This document shows positions 1-8,566 of a stretch of DNA of 32,389 nucleotides, piece after piece. The DNA is taken from the NCBI GenBank assembly GCA_035640715.1, contig DASQVO010000054.1, positions 1-32,389 of the forward strand, given 5' to 3'. Under the pieces are notes generated by a model, which saw only the letters and a program-made list of their open reading frames with translations, had not been told where the DNA came from and made no database searches. Each line of letters begins with the position of its first letter. The stretch's first letter is position 1. The translations under genes were made by a program, and so were the position numbers. The DNA comes from DASQVO01 sp035640715. GTDB lineage: Bacteria > Actinomycetota > Actinomycetes > Streptosporangiales > Streptosporangiaceae.

Positions 1-97
1 GCTCCGGTGAGAGAGCCCCGCTCAGGGCCTGGCCGGCGAAGGACTTGCCCTCCTCGATGCGCCCGGCGGCATGCAGGAACAGCGCGGTCTCGCCCAC
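1..97 (-). CDS. partial helical-repeat-like protein, start only
   Basis: Partial reading frame that leaves the window at its left edge. From a GTG at 97 it reads VGETALFLHAAGRIEEGK and continues into an alanine-rich helix, like one TPR-type helical hairpin of actinobacterial regulators. The start lies about 55 bases downstream of the stop of the phosphatase on the same strand, so the two could be co-transcribed. There is only a weak GGGG-type ribosome site before the GTG, and the frame is also open further upstream inside the phosphatase gene. Family and function are not recognisable from about 32 residues. Confidence 0.33.
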   Translation of the reverse strand, partial: MGETALFLHAAGRIEEGKSFAGQALSGALSPE

Positions 98-150
98 CAG
101 CAGGCCCCGTAGCGGCTGTGACCGGTGAGGTTGCTGTGCTGCTACCGGTG

Positions 151-1830
151 TCAGGTTCGGGCCATGAGGATGGCGATGTCGTCGGCCGGGCTGGGGGCCA
201 GGGTGGCCAGCAGGGTGTCGCAGGCGTCGGTGACGGGCAGCGTGGTGAGAGTGGCGAGGGTGCGGGCCAGGCGCGCCATGCCGGTGCTCATATCGGCGCC
301 GGGGCTTTCAATGAGCCCGTCGGTGTAGAGGACCAGGGTGCTGCCGCGGGGCAGGTGCAGGCGGGTGGCCTGGTAGGGGACGTCGGCCAGGCCGGTGCCG
401 AGGGGCAGGCCGGGGGGCAGGTGGGGGAAGGCGGTGGGGTGGCCGGGGCGGGCGATGGCGGGCAGGGGGTGCCCGGCCCGGGCGATGTCGCAGGTGCCGG
501 TGCCGGGGTCGTGGACGGCGTAGAGGCAGGTGGCGCTGGTTTCGGCGTCGGTCAGGTCGGCGGTGATCTGGTCCAGGCGGGTCAGGATCTGGGCGGGGGT
601 GAGGCCGAGGGTGGCCAGGGTGCGGGTGGCGGTGCGGAGCTGGCCCATCAGCGAGGCGGCGGTCATGTCGTGCCCGGTCACGTCGCCGACGATGAGGGCG
701 CAGCGGTCTTGGGAAAGCGGGATGACGTCGAACCAGTCGCCGCCGATCTCGGCGCTGGTCTCGGCGGGGACGTAGCGGTAGGCGAGCCGGAGGCCGGGAA
801 CGCCGGGGATGCGGCGGGGCAGCAGGCCGCGCTGCAGGGCCAGCGCGGTGGCCAGCTCACGGGTGTAGAGCCGGGCGTTGTCGAGCGGGACCGCCGCGCG
901 GGCGACAAAGTCATGGGCCAGTGCCAGGTCCGCAGGCGTGAACGGCTCCGAACCGGCATGACGGTACAAGACGACCATGCCCATGATGACGCCCCGGGCG
1001 ACCAGCGGGACAACCATCAGCGAGTGGGCGCCTGCCGCGTGCGCGGCCATCAGGCGATCCAAGCCCGTGCCGGAGTTCACCTCCTTGATCTGTTCGGTGG
1101 TCATGGCCCCGAACGCCGGCAGGTAGACCGGCAAGCCGGCGACCAGGCGCTGGTGATACAGCTTCGCAGGGTCGGTCTCGAGCCATGCATGCCGGAGGTA
1201 TCCCGTAGGGGTCGGCGAGCCGTCAGCCGATTGCACCGCCGCTCGCCACAGACGCATCTTCTGGTCATGTGCATGCGGTGCATGCTGGTCACCGTCGATG
1301 ACGGTGGCCAGCAGGTCGACCGCGCCGACGTCGGCCAGGCGCGGGATGGCCACCTCCAGCAATTCTTCCGCGGTCCGGGTGATGTCCAGCGTGGTCCCGA
1401 TCCGCGCGCTCGCCTCATCCGCCAGCGCGAGCCGGCGCTGGCTGTGAGCCCGCTCGGTGACCTCCCGCATCACGTGGGCCACCCCGGCGGCCTTACCGTC
1501 CGGCCCGCCGATCCGGAACTGGACACAGCCCCAGAAACGCTCACCGCCGGGGTCATCGCCGGCGCGGCTGCCCACCTCCAGGTCGGTCACGGGCTCGCCG
1601 GTGGCCAGCACCCGCCGCAGCGACTGCTCGATCAAGCCGGCGTCCAGGTGGGGCAGCACCTCGCCCAGCCGGCGCCCCGCCCACCTCGTCGCCGGGATGC
1701 CGTCACCGAGACGCTCGGCTGCCTCATTAGCCGAGGCGATCCGCAGCTCAGTGTCGAAGATGACCAAGCAGAACGGGGACTGTATCAGCCCCGCCGACCG
1801 TATCAGCGCGTCTGAGGTAACCGGGTCCAA
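151..1830 (-). CDS. PAS-GAF-SpoIIE (PP2C-type) serine phosphatase, RsbU-like
   Basis: 559-residue multidomain signalling phosphatase, probably dephosphorylating an anti-sigma-factor antagonist in a partner-switching stress pathway. A PAS-like sensor covers about residues 10-125 and a GAF domain about 145-315. The SpoIIE/PP2C catalytic domain covers about 335-558, with metal-binding motifs GGDWFDVI (363-370), VGDVTGHD (381-388), a YTDGLIE motif and the final DDIAILM (550-556). There are no membrane segments, so it should be cytosolic. The start is a TTG at 1830 after a GGTAGGG-like site; an in-frame stop just upstream rules out a longer protein, and the PAS domain begins almost at once. No anti-sigma kinase or antagonist gene is next to it, so it is an orphan phosphatase of a kind common in actinomycetes. 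The signal sensed is unknown. Confidence 0.93.
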   Translation of the reverse strand: MDPVTSDALIRSAGLIQSPFCLVIFDTELRIASANEAAERLGDGIPATRWAGRRLGEVLPHLDAGLIEQSLRRVLATGEPVTDLEVGSRAGDDPGGERFWGCVQFRIGGPDGKAAGVAHVMREVTERAHSQRRLALADEASARIGTTLDITRTAEELLEVAIPRLADVGAVDLLATVIDGDQHAPHAHDQKMRLWRAAVQSADGSPTPTGYLRHAWLETDPAKLYHQRLVAGLPVYLPAFGAMTTEQIKEVNSGTGLDRLMAAHAAGAHSLMVVPLVARGVIMGMVVLYRHAGSEPFTPADLALAHDFVARAAVPLDNARLYTRELATALALQRGLLPRRIPGVPGLRLAYRYVPAETSAEIGGDWFDVIPLSQDRCALIVGDVTGHDMTAASLMGQLRTATRTLATLGLTPAQILTRLDQITADLTDAETSATCLYAVHDPGTGTCDIARAGHPLPAIARPGHPTAFPHLPPGLPLGTGLADVPYQATRLHLPRGSTLVLYTDGLIESPGADMSTGMARLARTLATLTTLPVTDACDTLLATLAPSPADDIAILMART

Positions 1831-1885
1831 GGCCCTACCAAATCACAAATTAGTCACATCTGTTGCGCAATCTTGACATGTCCGG

Positions 1886-2218
1886 TTACGGCAAAGGCGC
1901 CAACCTGTGCGGTCGCACACCTTGCCCCGCGGGTAGGGAAATGGCGCCGTCCAGCCCCTGCTGAACAACGGTCTTATAGCTCCAATCGGCTTCGCCGCCC
2001 ATCAGCGTCGGCCAGTCGGCCGGGACCGGCATCATCGCCGAGCCATCGGCGGGACCCGCCCCGAGCAGCAGCACACGGACGTCGGAGCACCCGGATAGCC
2101 GGGACGCTCTGACCGAACCGGCCGTGCCTGCGCCGATCACCACATAATCGTATTGGTTCCTCTGAGAACCGCTTCGGCGGGAAATTCCCATGACGCTGGT
2201 ACCAGCCATTTCAGTCAA
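1886..2218 (-). pseudogene. N-terminal stump of a GMC (choline dehydrogenase-type) oxidoreductase
   Basis: The first about 85 residues match the FAD-binding N-terminus of glucose-methanol-choline oxidoreductases: YDYVVIGAGTAGSVRASRLS gives the dinucleotide motif GxGxxG, followed by the family-like RVPADWP... and DWSYKTV...QQGLDG segments. The family is normally about 500-560 residues. Here similarity ends just where the conserved GGSS motif should follow, and the frame stops at 110 residues. The acidic residue that normally binds the FAD ribose (LLLEAG) is replaced by Gly (LLLGAG). The start is a TTG with a poor ribosome site. It is therefore a degenerate remnant, upstream of the phosphatase and in the same orientation. 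Confidence 0.72.
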
Positions 2219-2471
2219 GAGCGACGGTTACGGATTCCGCCCCGTAGGCGGCCAGCCGGAACGCGCGACCGTGACTCCCCCTATGCCCCACCCTTGAGCC
2301 CCTACCTTCACTTGAGTTCCCACAACGGAGGCTAAGCCCATCGCGCCTCGAGGTCCTCGCCATGGAAGGCCAGGTAGTCGCCAATATGGGACCGGCACGT
2401 CAGGCGTCGGCGGGGACGCGGTGTTTCCGTACGCGCATGATGGTCAGGCCAGCGATCACCCATACGTCACT
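2219..2471. other. intergenic stretch with two short coding-like tails
   Basis: No intact gene is seen between the GMC stump and the AraC gene. On the minus strand two short frames look like C-terminal protein ends. One stops at 2400-2402 and reads RDNWASDVWVIAGLTIMRV before a basic tail. The other stops at 2332-2334 and reads HIGDYLAFHGEDLEARWA. Neither has a start codon with a ribosome site, and neither family is recognised. They may be remnants of deleted genes or chance open frames. Confidence 0.25.
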
Positions 2472-2497
2472 GGCCCAGTTATCGCGGTAACTGGGCC
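2472..2497 (-). terminator. strong hairpin after the AraC-family gene
   Basis: Perfect 10-bp inverted repeat GGCCCAGTTA / TAACTGGGCC with a 6-nt loop. It lies 6 bases beyond the stop codon of the AraC-type gene, where a terminator would be expected. There is no long T-tract, which is usual for actinobacterial terminators. The dyad could work in either direction. Confidence 0.72.
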
Positions 2498-2503
2498 GCC
2501 GGG

Positions 2504-3439
2504 TCAGCCGGTGTTCACATGTGCGGACCGCCGGATCTGGGCCGCGCTCTGCCCGAACTCCGCGCGCAGGGCACGGCTGAGGTGAGTGGCATCCAGGATG
2601 CCCCAGTCCACGGCGACCTGCTCCACGTTGCGATGAGCGAGGGAAGGATCGGCCAGATCACGCCGGATCCGCTCCAGGCGGCAGTGGCGGATCCAGGCAG
2701 CCAGGGTGATGCCCTGCGACTGCAGGACACGGTTGAGATGACGGACCGAGACACCGTGCTCGCGGGCCACCGCCCCCGGCGACAACCACGGGTCGCTGAG
2801 ATGAGCCAGGCAGTAGGTGAAGACCCGCCCGGCCAGCTCCTGGCCCGGCCCACCGGCCGGCCGCCCAGATATCGCGGACAGCACCAGGGAGATCAGCGCG
2901 TCGGCCAGATACGGGCTGCTGTCGCCGGAAAGCGTGTCCAGCTCGCTGGCGGCGCTGCGCAGCAGCGCGGCCGCGAACCGCTGGCCGCCCACGTCGATCG
3001 GGATGGCGCACGCTGTCCGGTGCGCCAGCCGGCCGGCGTGCGGTCCCAGCAGCGCGCGCGGGATGCCGAGCACCACGACCTCACACGTATCCCCAAAGCG
3101 CACCTCATACGGCCGGGCGGTGTCGTAGACGACGAGACCATCTGATCCCACCAGGCACTGGCGGCCGCCCTGCCCGACCCCCAACCGGCCGCGCGTAGGC
3201 AGCGCCACCTTGACCAGTTCCTGGTCCGTGGAGCTGATCAGCGCGCGGGAACGCAGCGCGCGGAAAGTGCCGGTGACTTGGCTGACCCCGACCTGTCCGG
3301 CCGTCGCACAGCGCACACTGCTTCCGAGAAACTGGTCCTCATCGTCAGGAACGATCCTCACTGGCACGAAGGCCTGGGAGACCAGGTTCTCCGCCTGTTC
3401 GGCTAGCTCGCGCGCGGCAAGCGAAATCGCTGTCTTCAT
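2504..3439 (-). CDS. AraC-family transcriptional regulator
   Basis: 311-residue regulator. The N-terminal about 190 residues resemble the AraC-binding-like sensor domain of actinobacterial regulators of the FeaR/NphR type. The C-terminal about 100 residues form the double helix-turn-helix AraC domain: SPGAVAREHGVSVRHLNRVL is the first HTH, and WGILDATHLSRALRAEFGQS the second, with the usual F-G-x-S near the end. The start is the ATG at 3439. It probably activates a catabolic gene set, but no obvious target is next to it; the divergent neighbour is a small protein of unknown role. The effector is unknown. Confidence 0.9.
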   Translation of the reverse strand: MKTAISLAARELAEQAENLVSQAFVPVRIVPDDEDQFLGSSVRCATAGQVGVSQVTGTFRALRSRALISSTDQELVKVALPTRGRLGVGQGGRQCLVGSDGLVVYDTARPYEVRFGDTCEVVVLGIPRALLGPHAGRLAHRTACAIPIDVGGQRFAAALLRSAASELDTLSGDSSPYLADALISLVLSAISGRPAGGPGQELAGRVFTYCLAHLSDPWLSPGAVAREHGVSVRHLNRVLQSQGITLAAWIRHCRLERIRRDLADPSLAHRNVEQVAVDWGILDATHLSRALRAEFGQSAAQIRRSAHVNTG

Positions 3440-3647
3440 CGTGAGGCGACCCCCGTCCTCTCACCCCGGCAACTCCCGCTCTGCGGGGCCGTCGGCACCA
3501 CCAGGCAGTTTACGGTCAGAGCCCATCACTGCAGGATATCTATGCCTATGTCGGTACGGCTAAAGGCGGTGGTGGCGTGGAGCAGGCGGGCAACGCGGCC
3601 TGGGAAGGCGGCCCGGGGGTCGTACGGAACCCGAAGAAGGGCACATT

Positions 3648-4247
3648 GTGAACGAGACAGAAATCATCGAGCGGGCCGAGGCTCTGCCGGGCCGCTTCGC
3701 CGACCGGCTCCCGACGCAGACTTTGGAAAGCCTTCGACTCATGGAGTCAGGCGGCGAATACGGGGAGCTCACCATTGAGCTTGCCGCCACGCTTGCGGCC
3801 AGGAGTGCCCCCGTGACCGCTGAGGAGCGAGACGAATTGCGCGACCTGCTGACTGCGATGGGCATGCCCACCGACCCGATCGCAGGGCCAGAACGCGGCC
3901 ACCGCCCTTGCCCGCAAAGCACGGCTCCCGTTATCGCTGCAGCTGAGGCCGAATGTCTTTCATCAGCCTGTCGGCCTACCAGGGCTGGTCGGGGCCGAGG
4001 GCGAGCAGGGCGCGGACTGGGCGGTCGGCTTGCCGGATCGCCTGCTCGTCCGCCTTATAGACGGCGGCCGCGTCCGCGAAGGTGGCTCTCCCGCCGGCCC
4101 GGTGGGCGACGAGGCGGTCCACGGCGGCGGCAACCACCAGCGAATGGCGCCCCGCCATCACCCGCTGATGCTCGCCGGATATCCGCGCCCAGGCGGCCAG
4201 GGCACGGGCCGCCACCGGCAGGCCGTTCCACCCGGCGCCCACGCTGA
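3648..4247 (+). CDS. small helical protein of unknown function, 3' end uncertain
   Basis: Starts with GTG at 3648 after a clear GAAGAAGG ribosome site at 3633-3640. The first about 82 residues (IIERAEALPGRFADRLP ... PVTAEERDELRDLLTAMGMP) are acidic, helical and coding-like; similar small proteins of unknown function occur in actinomycetes. After about residue 85 the frame turns into Arg/Pro/Gly-rich sequence and runs antisense through the end of the convergent zinc-ribbon gene. This suggests that the natural stop was lost by a frameshift and that only about 3648-3900 is functional. No catalytic motif is seen. Confidence 0.55.
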   Translation: MNETEIIERAEALPGRFADRLPTQTLESLRLMESGGEYGELTIELAATLAARSAPVTAEERDELRDLLTAMGMPTDPIAGPERGHRPCPQSTAPVIAAAEAECLSSACRPTRAGRGRGRAGRGLGGRLAGSPARPPYRRRPRPRRWLSRRPGGRRGGPRRRQPPANGAPPSPADARRISAPRRPGHGPPPAGRSTRRPR

Positions 4248-5934
4248 GAAGAGCTTTCCCGACGGGATCGAGGCCGGAGCGTGACGGGATCTGGCCGGAC
4301 AGCCATCCTGCCGCCGCGGCGCGGCGCTGCCACCACCAGTAGGTGTTCCAGAACTCCCCGCCTGCCGTCACGGCGCACGGCAGCACCTCGGCCACCTGCC
4401 TGTCGTGGCAGCTCAGGTAATAGGCGCGTTCGGTGCCTTCGTCGCCGATCAGCACGCCAGCGATGACATCGCCGCCACTTGTCCCGTCCGCTGGCTGCGC
4501 GGTGAACCTGACCGGCGCCTCGCCGGCGGGCATCCCGATCACGCGAGTAAGCCCAGACGCGCCGAACACCCGGTACAGCACCGCGGCCGGCGAGCCTGGT
4601 TCAAGGACCGCGCTCGCATTCCCGGCGCGCCCAGCGGCGACGGCACTCCACAGTCGCTCCGCCAGCTTGCCCGGCGCCTTGCGCTGTTCTTTCCGGACAT
4701 GCGGCGGGACCGGGGACCGCCGTCTGGCTGCGGGCGGGACGCTGGCCGGTCGAGGGCTTTTTGCCACGGGAGGCGGCTCGCCGGCGACCGGAGGTGCCTT
4801 AGCGCCAGCAGGGGCCGCTGCTGCGGGAGGTGATGCCTTGGCCGCCGGGGATGGCGCCAACGATGCCGAAGGCTCGAGTTTAGGTGGCAGGCACGTCTCG
4901 CAGCCGAGTTTCTGCTTGCCGGCCACCAGCGGCGCGTCGCCGCCACAGGACGGGCAGCGTACCGGGGCGAAAGCCCCGGCTGGCAGCAGCCAGTCGAAGG
5001 TCACCGGATACCGGCGGTCGCCACGCCGGACATCGGCAGGCACCCGCAGCGCGGGTACATCGAGCACGTGCAGGCGGTACGGGCGGATCACGTGATGTGC
5101 CTCGTATTTCTCCGCTATCTCGGCGAGCCGCCGGGATTCCTCCTCCCTGGTGCTGCGGAGCCGCTGCTCTAGTACAGCCTTCCGGTCGGCGGGTGCCGCG
5201 GCGAGGCGCCGCTCGATCCCGGCGATCGCGTCCGCGTAGTAGGCGGCGGCACGGTCATGCTCCGCGTCATGTGCACCGCGGACCTGGCCAGTCAGCGTCT
5301 CACGGCGTGCGGCAGCCGCTGCGTCGATCAGCCGGTGCGCCTCGCCGATGGCAGCCAGCAGGCTGCCGCTCGGGAAACCACCATCTGGCAGGCCGGGTCC
5401 GCCACGCTCGCTGGTCGCAGCACGCGAGAGCCGTTCGGTGAGATCGGGCGGCAGCAGGCGGCGGCCCGGCCCGTCCACCCACCGCTCCGCCTGCTCCTGG
5501 AAGTGATCCTCGGCAGACACCTCGTAGGTCACCAGCGCACCGACCCGGATGACCGGGTGCCGAACGAACGTCGGCTCGCCGGCCAGGTCGATCCGTCCGT
5601 GGTCCACTGGGAACGCGTCACGCACCGCGGCGAGCAGCACATCCCTACTAGGCGGCGCGGACACGGGCCGGGCCAGGACGAGGAGCCCGCTGTCGCCGGA
5701 GGCGAGTACGCGTTCGGCCGCCTCGGCGAGGACCGGGTGTCCCAGGGCGAGCAGCGTCGCCCCGTCCTCCCGCGCGACATCCGGGTCAGCGGTGACCTGC
5801 AGCTCCTCCGGGAGGCTGTAGGCGTCGCGCAGAGCCGGCGGCAAGACCACGAAGGTGCTATCGCCGGCCGGCTCCGAGAGCCCGCCTTCGGCCGCGACAT
5901 GCCGCAGCCAGAAGGTCAGCGCCGGATCCGTCAT
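3976..5934 (-). CDS. zinc-ribbon protein, partner of the SNF2 helicase
   Basis: 652 residues, with no enzyme motif that I recognise. Its ATG overlaps the helicase stop (ATGA), so the two are translationally coupled and probably form a complex. Residues 1-320 resemble the region that follows the motor in long HepA/DrmD-like SNF2 proteins. They include a charged, probably coiled segment at about 205-280 ending in RRLAEIAEKYEAHHVIRPYR. A four-cysteine zinc ribbon follows (CPSC at 327-330, CETC at 345-348). A long Pro/Ala linker (about 355-425) leads to a separate C-terminal domain (about 430-652) with a WNTYWWWQRR motif. I infer a split version of a helicase accessory region that binds DNA or a partner. 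A role in DNA repair or phage defence is possible but not shown. Confidence 0.75.
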   Translation of the reverse strand: MTDPALTFWLRHVAAEGGLSEPAGDSTFVVLPPALRDAYSLPEELQVTADPDVAREDGATLLALGHPVLAEAAERVLASGDSGLLVLARPVSAPPSRDVLLAAVRDAFPVDHGRIDLAGEPTFVRHPVIRVGALVTYEVSAEDHFQEQAERWVDGPGRRLLPPDLTERLSRAATSERGGPGLPDGGFPSGSLLAAIGEAHRLIDAAAAARRETLTGQVRGAHDAEHDRAAAYYADAIAGIERRLAAAPADRKAVLEQRLRSTREEESRRLAEIAEKYEAHHVIRPYRLHVLDVPALRVPADVRRGDRRYPVTFDWLLPAGAFAPVRCPSCGGDAPLVAGKQKLGCETCLPPKLEPSASLAPSPAAKASPPAAAAPAGAKAPPVAGEPPPVAKSPRPASVPPAARRRSPVPPHVRKEQRKAPGKLAERLWSAVAAGRAGNASAVLEPGSPAAVLYRVFGASGLTRVIGMPAGEAPVRFTAQPADGTSGGDVIAGVLIGDEGTERAYYLSCHDRQVAEVLPCAVTAGGEFWNTYWWWQRRAAAAGWLSGQIPSRSGLDPVGKALLSVGAGWNGLPVAARALAAWARISGEHQRVMAGRHSLVVAAAVDRLVAHRAGGRATFADAAAVYKADEQAIRQADRPVRALLALGPDQPW

Positions 5935-7685
5935 CCCTCCTCCTCACCGACGAGACTGTCAATGGCCGCACGGCTGGCCAGGTAGTCGGTCCTGGCCCGG
6001 GCCAAGTCATCGCCGATGGCCTCCATCCGCCCGGCGAACTCGGCATCATCACCAGACTGGACGAACGCATCGAAGACCGTCGACTCGAAATCGAAGTCGT
6101 CGGCCACCCGGCCCAGGATCATGTCGAGTTCCCCGACCACAAGCTCGAAGAGGCTGATCTTCGCCTCGAGAACGCGCAGCACCTGCTCCTCGATCGTGCC
6201 CCTGGCGACCAGGTTGGTCAGCAGCACGTCATGCTCCTGGCCGACCCGGTGCAGGCGCCCCAGCCGCTGCTCGATCTGCATCGGGTTCCACGGCAGGTCC
6301 ATGTTGACCATCACATGGCAGAACTGCAGGTTCCGGCCCTCGCCGGCCGACTCGGTCGACAGCAGGACTCCGACCTCATCACGGAAGGCCGCCACCGCCC
6401 GTTCCTTCTCCGCCCGCGACAGGCTGCCGTGGTAGACGGCCGCTGGGAATCCCGCAGCAGCCACCTGAGCGGCGAGCTTGCCGAGGGTATGCCGGAACGC
6501 GGTGAACACGAGCACCTTCTCCCCGGAGCCTGCGAACCGCCGCAACTGCTCCAGCAGAACGGTGCCCTTCGGCGAACCGCTCAGCGCCTCGGCCCGGGCG
6601 GCGAGATCGTTCCACCCGATCTTGCGGAGCGAGGGTGCGGCCGCCGCCGGGCTGGACCCGGCGAGCCGCGCCACGGTGCGCAGCGTGAGCCGCGCCGACG
6701 GCGCGGCGGCCCGGCCCTCGGCGCGAAACCGCGCACTGAGGTCGGCGTACCAGTCGCGTTCGGCAGCCGGAGGCTCGATCAGCAGCGTCTCAGCCAGGCG
6801 CTGCGGCAGTAGCACGCTGACCTCGCTGCGCCGGTGCCTGATCATCACCTCGGCGGTCCGCTTCCGCAGCGCCGTAACGTTCCTCGGCTCCTGGTCCGGC
6901 CCGGTGCCGCCCGCACCGTGAGCCGCGCGGAACTGCGCGGACGTGCCCAGCAAGCCGGGCGCGACCAGGCTCACCATCTCGTAGAGATCCTGCAGCCGGT
7001 TCTCCACGGGGGTGGCGGTGAGCAGCAGCAGATGGCGTGAGCGCAGCGCGCGGATCAGCTTCCCCGACGCGCTGCGCGGTGCCCGCACGCGGTGCGCCTC
7101 ATCGACGATGATCAGGTCCCAGTGGTCGTGGGTGAGCAGGGACCTCAGCGGGTCGCGCCGGGCGGTGGCCAGCGAGGCAACGGCGACCGGCCGGTCGATG
7201 CCGCCCGCGCCGCTGCCCCGGCCGGACACGCCTGATTCCTGGCCGACGAGCACGGTTTCCCGGCTCGCGGTCACGGTGGGCACGGCGAACTTGCGCTCAA
7301 GCTCCTCCTGCCACTGGGCCACCAGCCCTGCCGGGGTGATGACCAGGCTGCGGTCCGCCAGCCCGCGCAGCCGGAGCTCAGCCAGGATCAGCCCCGCCTC
7401 GATGGTCTTGCCGAGACCAACCTCGTCGGCCAGGATCGCCCGGCCCCGCATCCGCCGCAGCGCGCTGCGCGCGGCCTGCATCTGGTAATCAAACGGCGTG
7501 AACCGCAGCGATGAGACATACAGGAACGTCTCGAATCCTGGTCTGCTCCACACCCGCACTGCTTCGTCCACCAGGTCCGACACCTGCTGGTCCACGGGCG
7601 AGGCATCGCGGAGCCCTGCCAGCAGCGGCGCGTACAGCGTCAGCACATCCTGCGAAACCGCATGATCAGCCTGCGGGCCGGCCAT
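5931..7685 (-). CDS. SNF2-family DEAD/DEAH helicase-like ATPase
   Basis: 584-residue superfamily-2 DNA translocase. Motifs, numbered from the ATG at 7685: Walker A in DEVGLGKT (GKT 92-94), DEAH (195-198), LTATP (222-226) and the arginine-finger motif QRLGRLHRVGQ (473-483), the SNF2/RapA signature. The ATG at 7685 is preferred because GAGAGAGGG lies just upstream; a GTG at 7712 would add nine residues. The protein is a minimal motor without the long C-terminal region of HepA/DrmD-type proteins, which appears to be supplied by the overlapping downstream gene. No methylase, nuclease or DrmABC-like gene is next to it, so it is not a complete DISARM locus. Likely role: remodelling protein-DNA complexes in repair, transcription or defence. 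Confidence 0.92.
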   Translation of the reverse strand: MAGPQADHAVSQDVLTLYAPLLAGLRDASPVDQQVSDLVDEAVRVWSRPGFETFLYVSSLRFTPFDYQMQAARSALRRMRGRAILADEVGLGKTIEAGLILAELRLRGLADRSLVITPAGLVAQWQEELERKFAVPTVTASRETVLVGQESGVSGRGSGAGGIDRPVAVASLATARRDPLRSLLTHDHWDLIIVDEAHRVRAPRSASGKLIRALRSRHLLLLTATPVENRLQDLYEMVSLVAPGLLGTSAQFRAAHGAGGTGPDQEPRNVTALRKRTAEVMIRHRRSEVSVLLPQRLAETLLIEPPAAERDWYADLSARFRAEGRAAAPSARLTLRTVARLAGSSPAAAAPSLRKIGWNDLAARAEALSGSPKGTVLLEQLRRFAGSGEKVLVFTAFRHTLGKLAAQVAAAGFPAAVYHGSLSRAEKERAVAAFRDEVGVLLSTESAGEGRNLQFCHVMVNMDLPWNPMQIEQRLGRLHRVGQEHDVLLTNLVARGTIEEQVLRVLEAKISLFELVVGELDMILGRVADDFDFESTVFDAFVQSGDDAEFAGRMEAIGDDLARARTDYLASRAAIDSLVGEEEG

Positions 7686-7743
7686 TGGCAACCCTCTCTC
7701 GGCGCCTGCCACATACGGTTACCTATCGTGCCACGAGCCGGCC

Positions 7744-8029
7744 GTGCGCGAATGCGCGGCTGCCGGCGAATGGAGCGATGACTTCGGCATCGTGGTTCAC
7801 ATGCCTGCGTCAGCTCACGCCAGAACCGCCTGGCGTCGGCTGGAGCTCGCGTCCGACCTGTTCCTCGGTGAGCTGCACGACATTATCCAGGCCGCATTCG
7901 GCTGGACCGACAGCCACTTGCACCGGTTCGGCGCCGGGCCGGATTTCTACAGCCACAGCCTTCGGCACGACCCCATTCGACCCGGACGAGATCAACGAGA
8001 CGCTCGCGGCGTTCGGCTCATCCTGCTGA
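7744..8029 (+). pseudogene. degenerate pRiA4b ORF-3-like protein
   Basis: In one frame, residues such as AWRRLELASDLFLGELHDII followed by FGWTDSHLHRFGAGPDFYS match the core of plasmid pRiA4b ORF-3-like proteins. After about 7955 this frame becomes unrelated Arg-rich sequence. A family-like ending (FDPDEINETLAAFGSS, stop at 8027-8029) lies in a different frame, and the middle of the domain is missing. At least one frameshift or deletion has therefore broken the gene. The family is often found near mobile elements. Directly downstream, a GTG at 8033 opens a 36-codon frame (to 8143) of unknown meaning. Confidence 0.68.
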
Positions 8030-8169
8030 TCCGTGTCGCTGCGGGGATTCACCGGCACGCTGGACGAGACCGTCACGCGACTGCCGGGCGCGATCGGCTG
8101 GATGAACAGCGATGGCACACCGCTGACTACTTATATGAGTTGAATCGGCGACGGACCGTATCAGCTCGT

Positions 8170-8553
8170 TCAGATGGCTTCGATCCGCAGCTGGGCACCG
8201 GCGGCTTCAGCCACCCCGCGGATATGGGTGACGTTCGAGGTCACCACGGCATCCCCGCGACGGGCGGCGCCTTCCACCACGGCGACATCGACGATGTCAT
8301 CGTGATCGGCCTTTCCGGCCAAGACGCCGACATCCCTAGCCAGCATCTCGCTCATTGGCTCGATGTCACACATGCGAAGAAAGCAGGCCAGGCTCGCCTG
8401 CCGGGAACCTCCGCGCCACGCTTCGGCGAGCACGGGAGCGGGCACAGCCGGAACCACCTCCTCGGCCAGGTAGCCAGCATGCAAGGCCCACATCCGCCGG
8501 TTGTTGCGCTCCGCCGCGACCAGCGCGCCCGTGTCGTAGGTAACCCCGCTCAT
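8170..8553 (-). CDS. PIN-domain ribonuclease toxin, VapC-like
   Basis: 127-residue PIN-domain protein, the toxin of a type II toxin-antitoxin pair that would cleave RNA using clustered acidic residues. Visible are D7 (TYDTGALVAAER), E44 (APVLAEAW) and D86/D89 (DHDDIVDVAVV). The motif that normally ends in TSD reads TSN here (N107), so the fourth acidic residue is changed, which may weaken metal binding. The start is the ATG at 8553 (MSGVTYDT), 13 bases after the antitoxin stop; a longer frame from 8619 would add an unlikely Pro/Arg-rich leader. It pairs with the upstream ribbon-helix-helix-like gene. Confidence 0.85.
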   Translation of the reverse strand: MSGVTYDTGALVAAERNNRRMWALHAGYLAEEVVPAVPAPVLAEAWRGGSRQASLACFLRMCDIEPMSEMLARDVGVLAGKADHDDIVDVAVVEGAARRGDAVVTSNVTHIRGVAEAAGAQLRIEAI

Positions 8554-8566
8554 ATCCGCAATCCGG

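Noticed and set aside
7..1815. Long plus-strand open frame opposite the SpoIIE phosphatase
   Set aside because: Gly/Gln/Ala-rich shadow of the well-supported minus-strand gene; no domain and no ribosome site.
3560..3922. Minus-strand 120-residue frame over the small gene at 3648
   Set aside because: Ser/Arg-rich composition with no family features; the plus-strand frame has a good ribosome site and coding-like sequence.
3976..7685. DISARM defence system
   Set aside because: The helicase is SNF2-like, but no methylase, DrmA, DrmB or DrmC gene is in the neighbourhood.
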